This document shows positions 62,258 to 64,000 of a DNA stretch of 64,000 nt, one piece after another. The notes under the pieces are model-generated. The model had not been told where the DNA came from. It made no database searches and worked only from the letters and a program-made list of their open reading frames with translations. Origin of the DNA: Muraenolepis orangiensis (taxonomy: Eukaryota > Chordata > Actinopteri > Gadiformes > Muraenolepididae); contig CM051005.1 of assembly GCA_027704905.1 (NCBI GenBank), positions 13,600,100 through 13,664,099 on the forward strand, read 5' to 3'. Both the position numbers and the translations under genes were made by a program. Position 1 is the first letter of the stretch. Every line of letters begins with the position of its first letter.

Positions 62258-64000
62258 GTCAGTGCGGGGTCCAGGGAGGAAGGAGGAGGGGGAGTAGGAG
62301 AAAGGGGGGCCCTGTTCCGATCTAAAACCGCCCCGCTAGGCTTCACTTCTTTGCTTTCCTCCTTATTGGACAGTATGGCGCTTTTCCCACGCTTCCCGTG
62401 TACACCCTAAAGGGGTACACCCTGTTTTACAGAGGTGTACCCTTTTAAAGTGCTACTAGATGGTGCTTTTAAAGGGTAACCAAAGCTTGGAAACTGCCAC
62501 CATACATAATAACAAACCCCATTGCTGCCAAGTGATGTCACTTGCCATTGTTCTGTCGCAAGCGACGTCACCTGGTACATTTCAGCCAACCGGAAGGGGC
62601 CAAAGCAATAAGCAATTGTTTGAACCAGAAATGGCTCAACATGTTTCCCGGTGTTTGTGGCCTAGTGCGTGGTCACCCGTCAGGGCTGGCCTCAGCGCTG
62701 CAAGTACCAGTGTTGAAATGAGGAAATAAAGAAGTGAAACCACGTGGGGGTGTTTTGAGACGTGCCCCATTTCTGGCTCATCTGTCTCCTATGTGGGTTT
62801 AATTCTCCTACCGACACATGCCCATGGTGCAGAGCACGGCCTAACGGACTGTCTGTCTCCACTGTGAACATGCTGCTGTCATATCTCCACCCTTAACATT
62901 AACATTATGTTTTGTTTTTTTATTTAGTTTTTCTATTTTTAAGTCTTTGTTCCCTCATTTGCTTTTACTGCTCTCATTGTGCCCTAACCCACAGCGCTTT
63001 CAATGGATTTAAGACATTTCCATAGCAAAGTATTTAACTTAACTTTTGTTGTAGAATAGTCTGAAGAGACGATGGCGTTAACTGTGCTCTCTTCCGTTGT
63101 TTGTCATCGTTACACATGCGGTCTGCACTGTGCGCCTGTTTACCTTACTGTGCACACTGCTCTATATGCCGTCTATATAGTATGTCAACATGTCATTCAG
63201 TAGTTTATCATCACGTGTGTCAACCTGCATTCCACCTCCTTCAACCGCTGTTTCTCTTTCTATGTGCTGCATGCCCTGGCCCCGCTTAAAACGTTAACTC
63301 ATTTATTTTAATTTTATTTAGCCCCCTGCCCCTAGTGTTCTGTACTCTGTGTACAGATTTCCATTCCTTCATCCTCTTCCTCCATCCATCTCTCGCTCTC
63401 GCTCTCTCGCTCTCGCTCTCTCTCGCTCTCTCTCTCTCTTTCTCTCTCCTCACCTTCCTTTTGCAGAAGGCAGCAGATTCCTCCTCTTCCTCATACTCCG
63501 ATAAATACATCTTCTCTCCCCTGATGTATTTAACACAATACCACAAGTCTTTCCCTCTTGGCTTCCTTTTCATGGCCTTGTCTGTGCGCTATATCTGGCA
63601 GAGGGTGTCACTTCCATTCTCCCTCCCTCGGTTCCCTTTCTACCGCCCTTTTTGACAGTGGCCACAAGCCCTCCTCCATCTCCCATCCTGGACCTCAGTG
63701 ACCAACAAAACCGCTGACTTTTTTAAAATTTTAAAAAAATAAATAAAATAAAAAGTGGTTAGACTCGACTACCAATGTGTCAGTCCTGGTCCAACTCAAG
63801 CTCAAATACTTTGGTCAGGCAACGCGGGCTGGAAAAAAAAAATCCTTTTGGGCCTTGCATCAAATCATAGGATCCGGAACGTATTTGCAGAGTGTGTGAG
63901 CAGCGCCTCTGTTTTGTTGGCACCACACACACACATCGGCAATGGGACCTTTTTTGTCACAACTGCTTGGTACAGCCAAAGAAGAGATGTTCTCAGTTTC
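62258..64000 (+). other. tcf3 intron after the E12-type exon, to window edge
   Basis: Starts with G-runs (62267-62315). Holds a small imperfect dyad (62531-62572) and a CT tract (63392-63448). Neither an E47-type bHLH exon nor the RNLNPKAACLKRR exon was found. Confidence 0.7.
63392..63448. repeat. (CT)n tract
   Basis: Interrupted CT/CGCT array within the last visible tcf3 intron. Confidence 0.93.

Overview
The window is vertebrate, almost certainly teleost, genomic DNA. It carries spliced genes with GT-AG introns, a tRNA-derived SINE of the kind spread through fish genomes, and an extreme density of (CA/GT)n, (CT/GA)n and (TCTA/TCTG)n microsatellites. That density resembles gadiform (cod-like) genomes, but this is an inference and no species can be named from the sequence.

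Three protein-coding genes are supported. (1) 5138-19164, minus strand: onecut3, a CUT-homeodomain transcription factor. Its two coding exons are separated by a 12.5 kb intron and encode 508 residues. (2) 32661-37326, plus strand: map2k2 (MEK2), a dual-specificity MAP kinase kinase with 11 coding exons and 396 residues. All exon phases join correctly and all catalytic motifs are intact. (3) 45096 to beyond 62257, plus strand: tcf3 (E2A), a class I bHLH E-protein. Seventeen coding exons are visible and encode 591 residues, ending with an E12-type bHLH exon. The C-terminal exon, and any E47-type alternative bHLH exon, lie beyond the right edge. ONECUT3, MAP2K2 and TCF3 all map to human 19p13.3, so the cluster fits conserved synteny.

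Layout: 1-5137 is onecut3 3' flank or UTR rich in GT repeats. 5566-18065 is the onecut3 intron. It holds a probable solo LTR with 13 copies of a CTCF-like 22-mer, a second related LTR-like copy, a decayed THAP-domain transposon and a separate inverted-repeat element. 19165-31740 is intergenic between the divergently transcribed onecut3 and map2k2, with a 1 kb 13-bp minisatellite and long CA arrays. 31741-38563 is map2k2 with its probable promoter and 3'UTR. 38564-45052 is the tcf3 5' flank and undefined 5' leader. 45053-64000 is tcf3.

The most notable non-genic signals are the tandem CTCF-motif array, a pair of closely similar POU/homeodomain-type elements on either side of the tcf3 start codon, simple repeats pressed against splice sites in map2k2 and tcf3, and a G-run cluster immediately after the E12-type exon. 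No bacterial, viral or CRISPR system is present. Most long open frames here are translated microsatellites.
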